From Lachnospiraceae bacterium (lineage in GTDB: Bacteria > Bacillota > Clostridia > Lachnospirales > Lachnospiraceae), in assembly GCA_017622845.1 (NCBI GenBank), contig JAGAQJ010000037.1, positions 1 through 64,000 of the forward strand: a stretch of 64,000 nucleotides of DNA, read 5' to 3'. The notes below the pieces were generated by a model that saw only the letters and a list, made by a program, of their open reading frames with translations, did not search any database and was not told where the DNA came from. This document shows, one piece after another, positions 1 to 7,596 of the stretch (the stretch's first letter is position 1; each line of letters begins with the position of its first letter). The position numbers and the translations under genes are program-made.

Positions 1-140
1 GCCACTTTGACTTGTCTGATTTTTCATCTGCGGCGTTGTCGTCAATCGACGTAGCCACCGCTACGCCTCATTCCTCCGCCTTGCATATGAAACAATCATT
101 CTGCGTCAATGTATCAGAAACTTATTATTCGTTGTACTAG
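1..140. mobile_element. Miniature inverted-repeat element (CTAG family), copy 1, cut by window start
   Basis: These 140 bases match 24386-24525 at 138 of 140 positions; the two differences are G to A changes near position 113. The complete copy at 24361-24525 begins and ends with perfect 19-bp inverted repeats. Here only the right end is present (TTATTATTCGTTGTACTAG, 122-140), because the window starts about 25 bases inside the element. The middle holds a short hairpin (CGTAGC-CACC-GCTACG). No gene is encoded. It lies inside the recombinase-bearing element that occupies the left of the window. Confidence 0.85.
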
Positions 141-170
141 CCTGCCAGGAACACATAGGAAGATGTGGAT

Positions 171-242
171 ATGACGGATGCAGATATTATTTTAATATTT
201 ATAGGGATAATCGGCTTGCTGATTTCATTTTTTTGGACATAA
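171..242 (+). CDS. Possible 23-residue hydrophobic peptide
   Basis: ATG preceded by an AGGAAG-like site, then 23 codons that are almost all hydrophobic (MTDADIILIFIGIIGLL and on), ending in FFWT. It would be a single membrane helix. Short single-helix peptides of this kind occur among type I toxins and small membrane subunits, but I do not recognise this one. Directly after the stop comes an excellent AAAGGAGGAAAT site and another tiny ORF, MSENIQMTIAGDIMPW (253-303), which may be the start of a broken gene. Nothing else is recognisable in 304-446. Confidence 0.25.
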   Translation: MTDADIILIFIGIIGLLISFFWT

Positions 243-446
243 AGGAGGAAATATGAGTGAGAACATTCAAATGACAATCGCAGGGGATATAATGCCTTGG
301 TAAAGAGCGAGGGCGCGGAGTAATGGTATTTTGGAATATAGCGGCGCAGCAGCTTGTGTAAGAAATGATATTAGTTGTCAGTATTATGATTTTGTGATAA
401 AATTTAACTAAAAAGGAATATTCAAGAATAAAAGGAAGAGATTACT

Positions 447-627
447 ATGCAAGATTTTGATAATAACAAATATATGGCAATAGTAGATAACAAGAGAAAT
501 TTTCGAAAATGGTAAGCTTGTTAATTTTACAGGTGATGTGCGAACGGTCTTTGAAATAAAAAATCAAAAAAATTGTTATGAATGGTTAAAAGATAGAATT
601 AAAGGAATACAAGAGAAATGCGAATAA
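447..627 (+). pseudogene. Frameshifted small gene of about 60 codons
   Basis: AAAGGAAGAG precedes an ATG at 447. The reading frame is open for 22 codons (MQDFDNNKYMAIVDNKR and on) and stops at 513-515. A different frame picks up smoothly over the same bases, with residues REIFENGKLVNFTGDVRTV, and runs to a stop at 625-627. One base change restores a single protein of about 60 residues. The product is not recognised. It overlaps the start of the glycosyltransferase gene by a few bases, so the two were probably co-transcribed. Confidence 0.4.
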
Positions 628-2636
628 TGAACGCAAATAAATTTTTAAACAGGTTATATAAAAATAAGGGAACAGGTAATTGCAGAAATGAAGAGTATAT
701 TAAGACAATAAAGAATTGGTGTAGCTGGTTTGCAATAATCATAGTATTTACCTTTATACACTGCTTTCGGATTGGAAGCATTCCATATGGAATTAACGTC
801 GATGAAATGGGCATGGGATATGATGCATGGTGTCTTTCCATGTTTGGAACAGATAGATACCTGAATAGTTTTCCGGTTTATCTGATTAATTTCAGCGGTG
901 GGCAAAGTGCCTTGTACGCATATTTGTGTGCTCCTTTGGTGAAGGCGTTTGGTATTTCGGCAACAGTTTTGAGGATTCCGGCAATTATTTTTTCTTTTGT
1001 GACATTGTTTTTTGCAGTAAAGATCGCCAATTTTTTATGGAATGATACACGGATGAATCTTTTGGTAGGATTCTTATATATGATATTTCCAGTATTCTTG
1101 ATGCTTTCAAGGATAGGACTTGACTGCAATCTTATGTTAGGAATGAGTGCAGCTTTTTTATATTTTATTCTGAATGCAGTGGAAAGGCAAAGAAACCAAG
1201 ATTATTTGCTGGCAGGAGTAAGCGGAGGTCTGCTGTTGTACAGCTATGTGATAAGCCACATGGTTCTGCCGGTATTTTTATTGTTGCTGGTTATTATCCT
1301 AATATTTATGAAAAAGATAAGCATTAAACAAATGTTTTTTATGGCGATTCCTTTATTTCTGCTGGCAGCTCCGCTGATGCTCATGCATTTTATAAATATG
1401 TTCGGATTAGAAGAAATGCGGTTGGGTATTTTTACAATACCGAGATTATACCGGTATCGCAGTGATGATTTATCATTGCAGGTAGTCGGAAAGAATCTTC
1501 TGGGCTTCTTTCAAACAACCTTGATGTATGATGACGTACCATTTAACAGCATTCCGTTTTTTGGAAATATGTACTTCCTTTCCATTCCATTGATTTTGAC
1601 TGGGTTGGGACATGGAATTTGGCTATTTGTGCAAGCGTTAAAGAAGAGATGTTGGGAACCGCAGATTGTAATGATACTATGGACGGCAAGTGTATATATT
1701 ACAGGGATATTTATCGGAACAGGAGATGGTCCTAATGTGTATCAAGTGAACAGCATATATCTTGCATATCTGTTTTTTTGTGCGGACGGAATGCTGGTGC
1801 TATATCTATTCGTTAAGAAAATCTGTCGGAAACTGGCACAGGCTGGCTTGCCAATATGCATAGGAATTTATTGTTGTCTGTTTGCTGTATTTACAAAATA
1901 TTATTTTTTTGACTATACAGATGATACTTATTTGATTGATTTATTTAATTTTAAATTTGAAGATGTATTGGTTTATATGAAAAATGAATTACCGGAGCGA
2001 GTTGCTGAGAGGACAACATATATAGGTGATGGAAATCAAACATATATATATTACCTGGGAAGTACAATGATATCACCATATGATTACAATATACTTGAAG
2101 ATGATAAGCCATATACATTATGGCTGTGGACAGAAAGCTATCAGAATTATCGGTTTAACTTTCCGGAAGAAATTGATCCTTCAGGGAATTATATAGTGCC
2201 TGAGACAAGTACAGAGTGGATAACATTATATGAGCAATATGGATTTGAAAAGGAACATATTGGCACACATTATCTGTTTTGGAATTCAATTCTTGATGAA
2301 GAAGTTTCCAGTGCACAGGCTGTTGTTTCGTGGGATCATGGAGTGATAGATGGAAAAATTGTCATGGACAATAGTGAAAATACAGTTTTATCTGGCTGGG
2401 CATTGAATATGGATTATGATATTGTCTGGAATGATGTGATTGCGTGTGCGGATGGAGAATTTTATCCGGCTGAAAAAATAGAACGTAAAGATTTGGCAGA
2501 TGTGCTCCAAAACGATGTATTCCTGATGAGTGGTTTTCGCCTTATTATTCCAAATGATGTATTGAAGAAGGGAAATGTGAAGATTATATTTATTGATTAT
2601 GATCATAAGGTATGCTATGTGGAGAGATATGAATAA
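618..2636 (+). CDS. Polytopic membrane glycosyltransferase (GT39/ArnT-like)
   Basis: 672 residues. A short basic N-terminus is followed by a first membrane helix (about residues 33-50) and then the acidic loop GINVDEMGMGYDAW. This matches the Asp/Glu-containing first outer loop of GT-C enzymes that use polyprenyl-phosphate sugars. At least ten more hydrophobic segments follow, up to about residue 430. The last 240 residues are soluble, with a beta-rich C-terminus (SGWALNMDYD region) seen in Lachnospiraceae surface glycosyltransferases. The likely role is transfer of a lipid-linked sugar to a surface glycan; donor and acceptor cannot be predicted. A second in-frame ATG at 627 is an alternative start. 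It appears to be cargo of the recombinase-bearing element. Confidence 0.75.
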   Translation: MRIMNANKFLNRLYKNKGTGNCRNEEYIKTIKNWCSWFAIIIVFTFIHCFRIGSIPYGINVDEMGMGYDAWCLSMFGTDRYLNSFPVYLINFSGGQSALYAYLCAPLVKAFGISATVLRIPAIIFSFVTLFFAVKIANFLWNDTRMNLLVGFLYMIFPVFLMLSRIGLDCNLMLGMSAAFLYFILNAVERQRNQDYLLAGVSGGLLLYSYVISHMVLPVFLLLLVIILIFMKKISIKQMFFMAIPLFLLAAPLMLMHFINMFGLEEMRLGIFTIPRLYRYRSDDLSLQVVGKNLLGFFQTTLMYDDVPFNSIPFFGNMYFLSIPLILTGLGHGIWLFVQALKKRCWEPQIVMILWTASVYITGIFIGTGDGPNVYQVNSIYLAYLFFCADGMLVLYLFVKKICRKLAQAGLPICIGIYCCLFAVFTKYYFFDYTDDTYLIDLFNFKFEDVLVYMKNELPERVAERTTYIGDGNQTYIYYLGSTMISPYDYNILEDDKPYTLWLWTESYQNYRFNFPEEIDPSGNYIVPETSTEWITLYEQYGFEKEHIGTHYLFWNSILDEEVSSAQAVVSWDHGVIDGKIVMDNSENTVLSGWALNMDYDIVWNDVIACADGEFYPAEKIERKDLADVLQNDVFLMSGFRLIIPNDVLKKGNVKIIFIDYDHKVCYVERYE

Positions 2637-2662
2637 GCCATATTGTTTGATAATGCTTATAA

Positions 2663-2710
2663 AAATAATCTATCGTGCTCGACTTTGATATTGAGCCTGA
2701 TAGATTATTT
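2663..2710 (+). terminator. Rho-independent terminator after the glycosyltransferase
   Basis: AAATAATCTATC (2663-2674) pairs perfectly with GATAGATTATTT (2699-2710). The loop contains a smaller GCTC/GAGC stem, and a T-rich run follows. It lies 27 bases after the stop codon. Confidence 0.75.
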
Positions 2711-2837
2711 TTTATTTTAACCAATCTTCAAGTCTAACGATTTTTGACTGGCTGCTGATGATAGCTCCGAGATTTCAGTTTTGTCTGACGCAGAACGTTC
2801 CTTTTGCCTTGTTCGTTTGCTTGGCGGTAAGATATAG

Positions 2838-3011
2838 AAGTTTTTGCTTATCAGAAGATTTCTTGATTTATCTGAAAGCACAGACAGATTGGTATCGCAG
2901 CAAAATGCAACAAGAGAGCTGCAGAAGGAAAATGATGAGTTGAAGCAGTACCGTTTTCCAGGATACTTGATGGTGTCATGTAACGATTTAAGAAGACTAA
3001 TATTTGAATGA
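2838..3011 (+). pseudogene. Relic of a coiled-coil protein, C-terminal part
   Basis: An open stretch of 57 codons without a start, ending at a TGA (3009-3011). It reads RFLDLSESTDRLVSQQ and continues with ELQKENDELKQYRFPGY. The heptad-like spacing suggests a coiled coil. Frames upstream of 2838 contain stops. It looks like the decayed end of a mobile-element gene. No family can be named. The rest of 2711-3061 shows nothing else I can support. Confidence 0.25.
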
Positions 3012-3061
3012 TACAAGCAGTAAAATCATATGATAAATAAAGCAGAAACGAGGGATATGTT

Positions 3062-3223
3062 ATGATGAAGACAATTTCTGAAACAAACTGCAAGAGTGTA
3101 TTTATGCATACTGATGAAGAAGAGATTTCGGAAGCTTTTACAAATCTTTGGATACAGGTCATTAATAAAAAGGAAAATCAGCAGCTTTACATTTGTAAGA
3201 CCGAACATTATAATGAATCTTGA
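3062..3223 (+). CDS. Small acidic protein upstream of the recombinase
   Basis: 53 residues (MMKTISETNCKSVFM start), with an AGGGATATGTT site before the ATG. It sits 29 bases before the recombinase gene in the same direction, so the two are probably expressed together. Small proteins beside large serine recombinases are often accessory or directionality factors. That is a positional argument only; no DNA-binding motif is evident. It could also be an orphan cargo gene. Confidence 0.45.
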   Translation: MMKTISETNCKSVFMHTDEEEISEAFTNLWIQVINKKENQQLYICKTEHYNES

Positions 3224-3252
3224 GATATTGGTTTGCTTTATAAGAGGGTAAT

Positions 3253-4821
3253 ATGAGTGAGATTGTAGCAATTTACAGTAGATTATCCGAGGAGGATAGA
3301 GACAAACTAAACGAAGAAGATGAAAGTAGAAGCATACAAAACCAAAAAAGTTTGCTGATTTCTTATGCGACGTCCCATAAGTGGGAAATCTATCAGATAT
3401 ATTCTGACGATGATTACAAGGGAAGTGACCGAAATAGACCAGCTTTTAATCAGCTTTTAAAAGATGCAGAAAATCATAAGTTTAATATTGTGCTTTGCAA
3501 ATCACAGAGCCGCTTCACGCGTGAATTAGAGCTCGTCGAAAAAATTATTCATGGCGATTTTGCTGAGTGGGGGATTCGCTTTGTTGGATTGGCTGACAAT
3601 GCTGATACTGCAAATAAAGGAAACAAGAAATCCCGCCAAATTAATGGACTTGTGAATGAATGGTATCTTGAGGACTTATCTGACAATATTAAGACAGTTC
3701 TTACGGATCATCGCATGAAAGGATTACATATTGGATCATTTGCGTTATACGGTTATATGAAGGACCCTGATCAAAAAGGGCATCTGATTATTGATCCAGA
3801 AGCTGCTGAAGTTGTAAAAGAAGTGTTTGAACTTTATGCTGCAGGAGTGGGACGTACTAATATAGCAAGAATACTAAATGATAGAGGTATCCCTAATCCG
3901 ACAGAGTATAAAAGGAGAAAAGGCTTAAGATATGGTGGAACTAGTAAAGCATATGGTACACTATGGAAATATTATTCAATTTCATCAATGTTAGAAAACG
4001 AAATGTACATTGGCAATATGATACAGGGTAAATACGAAAATCCTACTTATAAAAGCAAACATGGCAGACCTGTCCCCAAGGAAAGATGGATTCGTGTCGA
4101 AGGAACGCATGAGCCGATTATTGACAGGGAACTGTGGGAACGTGTACAAAAACGCAGGGCAGAAAAAGCGAAACCTATGTGTACTGGCGAGCTTGGAATT
4201 TTTGCTGCAAAAACAAAATGTATGTACTGTGGCTATACGTTGCGTTCTTGTACTTCCAACGGATTTAAGTATTTGAAATGCCCTACAAGATATGCTGCTG
4301 AAAGCTCCTGCAAAGGCGTATTCCTTGCCCAAAGATTTTTAGAGCAGGCTGTTTTAGTTGAATTAAATCATATCATTTCAAGTTATTTTGATGAAGCTTC
4401 TGCCGAGTCACAAATCTTGTTGGTTAAGAAACGCGAAGATGAAAAGAGGATGATAAAGCAGGAAATAGCTGCATATGATTCCAAAATAGAAAATCTGAAA
4501 AAAGCATTACAAAGCTTATATGTTGACAAGGCGAATGGAGAAATATCTAATGAAGAATATGCTGAATTTAGGGCAAATTTTACACAGCAAGTAGAGCAGC
4601 TCGTCAGACAGCGTGAAGATAAAAAAAGCAGACTGGAGCTGTGGGAAAATGAAAATCAGAAGACTCGGTCAAAAGAGAAGATAATGCAAAAGTACAGGAA
4701 CATTGAAAAACTAGATAGAGACATTATGGAAACACTGATTGACCATATTGAAGTAGGTCGTTCTGAACACAAGATTCATAGGGCTGATCTTCCGCCGATA
4801 GTGATTCATTGGAGGTTTTAG
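3253..4821 (+). CDS. Large serine recombinase (site-specific integrase)
   Basis: 522 residues. The N-terminal resolvase catalytic domain (about 3-150) contains YSRLSEED, with Ser12 as the expected nucleophile, and the arginine motif QSRFTRELELVE. A Recombinase domain follows (about 160-275), then a zinc ribbon with CMYCGY and a later CPTR...SSC pair (about 315-350), and a long charged coiled coil (about 375-480). This is the layout of phage and ICE integrases that insert into and excise from a specific att site. An AGAGGG site precedes the ATG. The gene points toward, and ends 13 bp before, the broken cotJC gene, as expected for an integrase at the end of its element. Confidence 0.93.
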   Translation: MSEIVAIYSRLSEEDRDKLNEEDESRSIQNQKSLLISYATSHKWEIYQIYSDDDYKGSDRNRPAFNQLLKDAENHKFNIVLCKSQSRFTRELELVEKIIHGDFAEWGIRFVGLADNADTANKGNKKSRQINGLVNEWYLEDLSDNIKTVLTDHRMKGLHIGSFALYGYMKDPDQKGHLIIDPEAAEVVKEVFELYAAGVGRTNIARILNDRGIPNPTEYKRRKGLRYGGTSKAYGTLWKYYSISSMLENEMYIGNMIQGKYENPTYKSKHGRPVPKERWIRVEGTHEPIIDRELWERVQKRRAEKAKPMCTGELGIFAAKTKCMYCGYTLRSCTSNGFKYLKCPTRYAAESSCKGVFLAQRFLEQAVLVELNHIISSYFDEASAESQILLVKKREDEKRMIKQEIAAYDSKIENLKKALQSLYVDKANGEISNEEYAEFRANFTQQVEQLVRQREDKKSRLELWENENQKTRSKEKIMQKYRNIEKLDRDIMETLIDHIEVGRSEHKIHRADLPPIVIHWRF

Positions 4822-4855
4822 TTGTGCATATAAAATGGCAGCAGAACAAAAAGCA
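4822..4855. other. Predicted right attachment junction of the integrated element
   Basis: Homology to CotJC begins abruptly at about 4835 (residues MAAEQKARTTYDN), directly after the recombinase stop codon. The frame stays open upstream into the recombinase end but no longer resembles CotJC. The crossover core should therefore lie within roughly 4830-4855. The matching left junction and the 5' two thirds of cotJC are not in the window. The exact core cannot be defined without the other end. Confidence 0.55.
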
Positions 4856-5035
4856 CGAACAACCTACGATAATATCCTGCGTCTGGTAAAAGACCCTGAG
4901 GTATGTGAGCCTATCAGGTTCCTGCGCGCACGAGAGATTGTACATTTCCAGCGTTTCGGTGAAGCCTTGCGAATTGCCCAAGAGAATCTCGATTCTCGTA
5001 ATTTCTATGCCTTTAATCCGGAGTTTGATAAATAA
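4835..5035 (+). pseudogene. cotJC: Spore coat protein CotJC, C-terminal third only
   Basis: 66 codons matching the C-terminus of CotJC, the manganese-catalase-like coat protein. AAEQKARTTYDN and RFLRAREIVHFQRFGEAL align with IAAEEKARATYQ and RFLREREIVHSQRF of the Bacillus subtilis protein from about residue 131 of 189. There is no ribosome binding site and no cotJA or cotJB upstream; instead the serine recombinase gene abuts the fragment. The codons are undamaged up to the TAA, so this is a recent or reversible split rather than decay. Excision of the element would rejoin the gene if the 5' part lies at the other att site. In this orientation the fragment is presumably silent. Confidence 0.85.
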
Positions 5036-5075
5036 TAATTGTTTAAATAGTAATTGCTTTAACAGCTACATAAAT

Positions 5076-5120
5076 GGTACAATAAAATGGAATCTTTCTT
5101 CATTTTATTGTACCGTTTTT
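5076..5120 (+). terminator. Terminator after cotJC
   Basis: GGTACAATAAAATG (5076-5089) and CATTTTATTGTACC (5101-5114) form a perfect 14-bp stem with an 11-base loop, followed by GTTTTT. It lies 41 bp after the cotJC stop. Confidence 0.85.
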
Positions 5121-5199
5121 GCTTTGAAATAAAAAAATAAGATTAAGAAGTGACGTTCAGTTGATTAAGCCGGTGCACTGTATCATTTACCTTTCGCTC

Positions 5200-5310
5200 A
5201 ATGACTTGTCTGGATTTCCATTTGCTGTGCTGCCATCAGCTGCGATATCTGCCACAGTGCGTCCCTCGTCTTGCAGCACGAAAATTCATCTTGCACCATT
5301 TAGCTGAAAA
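5200..5310. repeat. Diverged relative of the CTAG-family element core
   Basis: The stretch from CAATGACTTGTCTGGA to TCTTGCAGCACGAAAATTCAT can be aligned by eye with the core of the 165-bp element. Shared blocks include TGACTTGTCTG, GCCAC, CCTC, CTTGCA and GAAA...TCAT, in the same order and spacing. The 19-bp terminal repeats are not recognisable. It occupies most of the gap between cotJC and the response regulator. Confidence 0.45.
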
Positions 5311-5366
5311 AGTGAATGATATAGTATACTTGATTAAAAAACAGAGTATTAAGAAAGGGAAAACAC

Positions 5367-6092
5367 TTGAAAAAGTATAAAATTTTAATTGTGGAAGATG
5401 ATCAACCACTTGCAAACGGTCTGTGTCGTGCGTTGGCAGCAGAGGAGATTGAAACAGAAAGCTGTGCAACACTAAAGCTCGCACGCAGCAAAATACATCA
5501 GGAAACATACACGTTAATCATATTGGATGTGAATCTTCCTGATGGAAATGGATTGGATTATCTGCAGGAAATAAAACAAGAATATGACACACCTGTCATA
5601 ATGCTAACCGCAAATGATATGGAAGTAGATATTGTTTCCGGACTGGAGGCAGGAGCAGATGACTACATCACAAAGCCTTTTAGTCTGGCAGTTCTCCGTG
5701 CGCGCGTAAATACACAGTTGAGAAAAGTGCAATATATGAATCATAGCAGCTATGACAGAAGTAGTTCTGCTGTTGCGATAGATGAGTATACTTTTGACTT
5801 TGACAAAATGGAATATTCATATAAGGGAGAGCCCGTTGAATTAAGTAAAACGGAGCAGAAGCTTTTGCGGTATCTGATAGATAATCGTGGGAATACGCTT
5901 AGCAGGTCGTTTTTAATAGACCGTATCTGGACGGATCAAACGGAATTTGTTGATGAAAATGCCTTGTCGGTATCCATTAAACGATTGAGGGATAAGCTGT
6001 CCGCACAAGATTATATTAAAACAGTATATGGCATTGGTTATGTGTGGGAGCAAAAATTATCAAGTAAACAGATAAAAACGGAGAGAAAATGA
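5367..6092 (+). CDS. OmpR/PhoB-family response regulator
   Basis: 241 residues, TTG start at 5367 after AAGAAAGGGAAAAC. The receiver domain (about 3-115) has the acidic pair EDD, the phospho-acceptor Asp in ILDVNLPDGNGL, and the Lys in KPF. The winged-helix DNA-binding domain (about 135-228) contains LSKTEQKLLRYL and DENALSVSIKRLRDKL. Its stop codon overlaps the kinase start (ATGA at 6089-6092). It most likely regulates the ABC transporter genes at 9776-13271, as is common for such pairs. Confidence 0.92.
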   Translation: MKKYKILIVEDDQPLANGLCRALAAEEIETESCATLKLARSKIHQETYTLIILDVNLPDGNGLDYLQEIKQEYDTPVIMLTANDMEVDIVSGLEAGADDYITKPFSLAVLRARVNTQLRKVQYMNHSSYDRSSSAVAIDEYTFDFDKMEYSYKGEPVELSKTEQKLLRYLIDNRGNTLSRSFLIDRIWTDQTEFVDENALSVSIKRLRDKLSAQDYIKTVYGIGYVWEQKLSSKQIKTERK

Positions 6093-7027
6093 TTGCTTTA
6101 AATATTAACCTTTTGATAGCTGTGACAGCCTGCATTGTTGTAATAGGCTCTGTTATAACTGTATTGCTGTACCGCCACCATATGGAAAAAACGTTTAATA
6201 ACCTCAATAATATGCTGGACAATGTTCTGGAGGATACGTTTCGGGAAGAATTTTTTGATGAATCACGGCTCTCGGCGCTTGAATGCAAGCTTGCACATTA
6301 TCTGCTTGCAGAACGGGTGTCGGCTGAAAACATTGCAGCAGAACGAAACAAGATAAAAGAATTTATCACAGATATTTCGCATCAGACGAAAACGCCGATT
6401 TCCAATATCTTACTATATGGAGAGTTGTTGAAAGAAAGTAATCTTGATGAAGAAAGTATGAAAAGTGTTGAAGCAATGACCGGGCAGGCACAAAAGCTTA
6501 ACTTTTTGATAACTTCACTTGTGAAGCTTTCGCGGTTGGAAACAGGAATGATAACAGTCCGGCCGGAAAAGCAAAATGTATGGACGCTTACACAGACAAT
6601 TTATAATCAATATAAGCCAATTGCTGAGCAGAAGGGACTTTATATAAAATTAGATTGTCCTTATAATAATACAGAGCAAAATTTTTATATGGCAGGATAT
6701 GATGAAAAATGGACATTGGAGGCAGTTGGAAATATTGTAGATAATGCGGTAAAATATACAGAATCAGGCGGCATTACAATATCAGTAAAAAGATTTGAAA
6801 TGTTTTGCTGTATTGAAATTTCTGATACAGGGATTGGCATAGCAGAGGAGGAACAGGCACAGATTTTTTCAAGATTTTATCGTTCACAATCAGTTAGCTG
6901 GAAACCTGGGATAGGAATCGGCTTATACCTTGCAAGAGAAATTATTGAAGCTGAAAACGGATATATAAAGCTTCAGTCAAAATTGGGAAAAGGATCTGCT
7001 TTTGGAATATATTTGGCAAGGCATTAG
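6089..7027 (+). CDS. Sensor histidine kinase
   Basis: 312 residues. One N-terminal membrane helix (about 5-28) leaves almost nothing outside the cell, so sensing is probably within the membrane or through the partner transporter. The dimerisation helix contains the phospho-acceptor His in ITDISHQTKTPISN (about residue 98). The ATPase domain has N box NIVDNAVKYT, DTGIGI, and GIGIGLYLAREI. It is translationally coupled to the response regulator. Short kinases of this type usually work with an FtsX/MacB-type ABC exporter, and such a pair occurs downstream. Confidence 0.92.
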   Translation: MIALNINLLIAVTACIVVIGSVITVLLYRHHMEKTFNNLNNMLDNVLEDTFREEFFDESRLSALECKLAHYLLAERVSAENIAAERNKIKEFITDISHQTKTPISNILLYGELLKESNLDEESMKSVEAMTGQAQKLNFLITSLVKLSRLETGMITVRPEKQNVWTLTQTIYNQYKPIAEQKGLYIKLDCPYNNTEQNFYMAGYDEKWTLEAVGNIVDNAVKYTESGGITISVKRFEMFCCIEISDTGIGIAEEEQAQIFSRFYRSQSVSWKPGIGIGLYLAREIIEAENGYIKLQSKLGKGSAFGIYLARH

Positions 7028-7596
7028 CGTACTGCATCACTTACCCTCAAGTAAACGTGATAGAGAAACAATAATATTGCGCAGAATAAAAGAAGTCTAT
7101 GTATTAAGAAACGAGCATGACAATTTACTTTTTAGGCATATCAGATGCAGAAGTTTGGTGTGCCTTATTTTTTACGCCTTTTTTCATTGGTAATAGCAGT
7201 ATGCTGCAATGAAATTATTTTAAATGAAAAGTCAAATCCCCCGGCGATATTGGGGAGATTAGGGGAAAGAGATTTTTATAAATGGAATTGGAGGATTTAC
7301 AATGTTAGATTTATAAAAGGAAAATGCCGAGAGTGCAAGGAATGTATAGCGGATTGTTTTAGATGTAGGCAGCAGAGAACGTACGGAGACAGACTTTTTT
7401 GCCGATAGAAATAAGAAGTATTTAGACAAGGCAATGGAAATTATCATTAGAGAACGGAATATAGTTGATGAGATTATAGGGCATATCGGATAAGGATATC
7501 TGGTATGCCTTTATTGCATAGGATTGAAAGATAATTGCTAAAGTATTATTATATGATTAGTAAAAAATATTAAGATAACATGTTGGAGGATATTTT
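7028..7596 (+). other. A+T-rich gap with probable gene remnants
   Basis: About 570 bp separate the kinase from the next gene. Several short open stretches occur, but all lack continuity. One (about 7290-7400) carries two CxxC pairs (CRECKECIADCFRC) without a convincing start. Another frame near 7385-7490 reads TDFFADRNKKYLDKAMEII and continues to a stop. A weak hairpin precedes the next gene. I take this as debris of inserted genes; no function can be assigned. Confidence 0.3.

Noticed and set aside
2711..3061. Left attachment site of the recombinase element between the glycosyltransferase and recombinase
   Set aside because: No CotJC-like sequence is found here or anywhere to the left in the window, so the left end must lie outside it.
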